Below, piece by piece: positions 5,761-6,213 of a stretch of DNA of 6,213 nucleotides (the first letter of the stretch is position 1; the number at the start of each line of letters is the position of its first letter). This DNA comes from Puniceicoccales bacterium (lineage in GTDB: Bacteria; Verrucomicrobiota; Verrucomicrobiae; Opitutales; LL51), in contig JAITBR010000035.1 in assembly GCA_031283485.1 (NCBI GenBank), positions 1 through 6,213 on the forward strand. Reading direction: 5' to 3'. The position numbers and the translations under genes are program-made. Under the pieces are notes generated by a model. The model was given only the letters and a program-made list of their open reading frames with translations, did no database searches and had not been told where the DNA came from.

Positions 5761-6213
5761 ATGGTCAGGATCTTCAATTTTATGAAATATTACGGCATGC
5801 GCAGCATTGTGGCATGCGTACTATTGCTTGCGGTGGGTGTTTTTTCGACTCCCGCAGGTGGAGCTTCGTATGAAGAGGAAATGGGAATGACTCCTGAAGA
5901 TATAATTGATACTATTTTTGGGCACGGCGGGGAGGAAGATATGTACGGTGCCATTATAGGGGATCGGGAGTATGAAGATACTTACGGACCTCTGGCTCGA
6001 CTTATTGAATTTGTGAGAACATTGCCCGCTGAAGTATCGCATAATCAAGATGCACTTCGGGAAAGATTGATGGCTTACTATGCGCCGGTTTTGGAACGTG
6101 GCATCGGGGAATTAGACCCGGGTGACGTGTCGCCAGAGCCAAGAGATTTTTTAATAGAGGAAATCGATGAACTGCCCGTGGATCCGGATAGGGGGGGTAG
6201 CCAAGAAAATGCG
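5761..6213 (+). CDS. Secreted acidic protein, partial (right edge), unrecognised
   Basis: The frame is open from the ATG at 5761 to the last base, 151 codons with no stop, so the protein continues beyond the window. The N-terminus has a signal peptide: basic MKYYGMRS followed by IVACVLLLAVGVFSTPAGGA, with a probable cleavage after the alanine at residue 35. The ATG at 5782 (residue 8) is an alternative start, preceded by AGGA at a long spacing of 11 bases; the ATG at 5761 has no ribosome binding site. The mature part is strongly acidic (YEEEMG, TPEDIIDTIFG, GGEEDMYG, EYEDTYG, FLIEEIDELPVDPD) with one more basic helix about 94-115. EEDMYG (58-63) and YEDTYG (71-76) may be a short internal repeat. 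No family is recognised. It begins 14 bases after the preceding gene, so it probably belongs to the same operon. A real gene is likely because a signal peptide heads a long open frame. Confidence 0.75.
   Translation, partial: MVRIFNFMKYYGMRSIVACVLLLAVGVFSTPAGGASYEEEMGMTPEDIIDTIFGHGGEEDMYGAIIGDREYEDTYGPLARLIEFVRTLPAEVSHNQDALRERLMAYYAPVLERGIGELDPGDVSPEPRDFLIEEIDELPVDPDRGGSQENA

Overview
The window looks like chromosomal DNA of a Gram-negative bacterium. The F0 subunit a and c sequences (for example the SFRLYGNAFGGENLLH stretch and the RNPGAAG polar loop) and the b-type stalk resemble those I recall from Verrucomicrobiota, class Opitutia. Two or three secreted proteins with ordinary signal peptides fit a diderm. 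This assignment is inferred from recognition only; no search was run.

Left half (about 1-2725, minus strand): a housekeeping block read leftwards in the order dus, atpB, atpE, atpF. It encodes a tRNA-dihydrouridine synthase and the membrane F0 sector of a proton-type ATP synthase (subunits a, c and b). atpF runs off the left edge. Its N-terminal part and its membrane/stalk part lie in two different frames, so there is either a one-base frameshift near 433-441 or an unusual internal GTG start.

Right half (about 2772-6213, plus strand): genes of a different character. A small secreted protein (2772-3299), tentatively like the Amuc_1102 pilus-associated family, starts 46 bases from dus and diverges from it. 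A 147-base intergenic region follows, with an unusual cluster of GCTTAA half-sites in both orientations. Then comes a probable operon of three genes I cannot assign: a 285-residue soluble protein, a 446- or 469-residue coiled-coil/disordered/acidic protein, and a secreted acidic protein cut by the right edge. The first two have acidic C-termini ending in similar residues (IDWNI and IDDNIP). G-tracts of 5 to 7 bases recur in or just before the last two genes.

No RNA genes, insertion sequences, CRISPR arrays or phage structural genes were seen. The cluster of orphan, partly secreted proteins is the part that might be undescribed. Its function cannot be read from the sequence.
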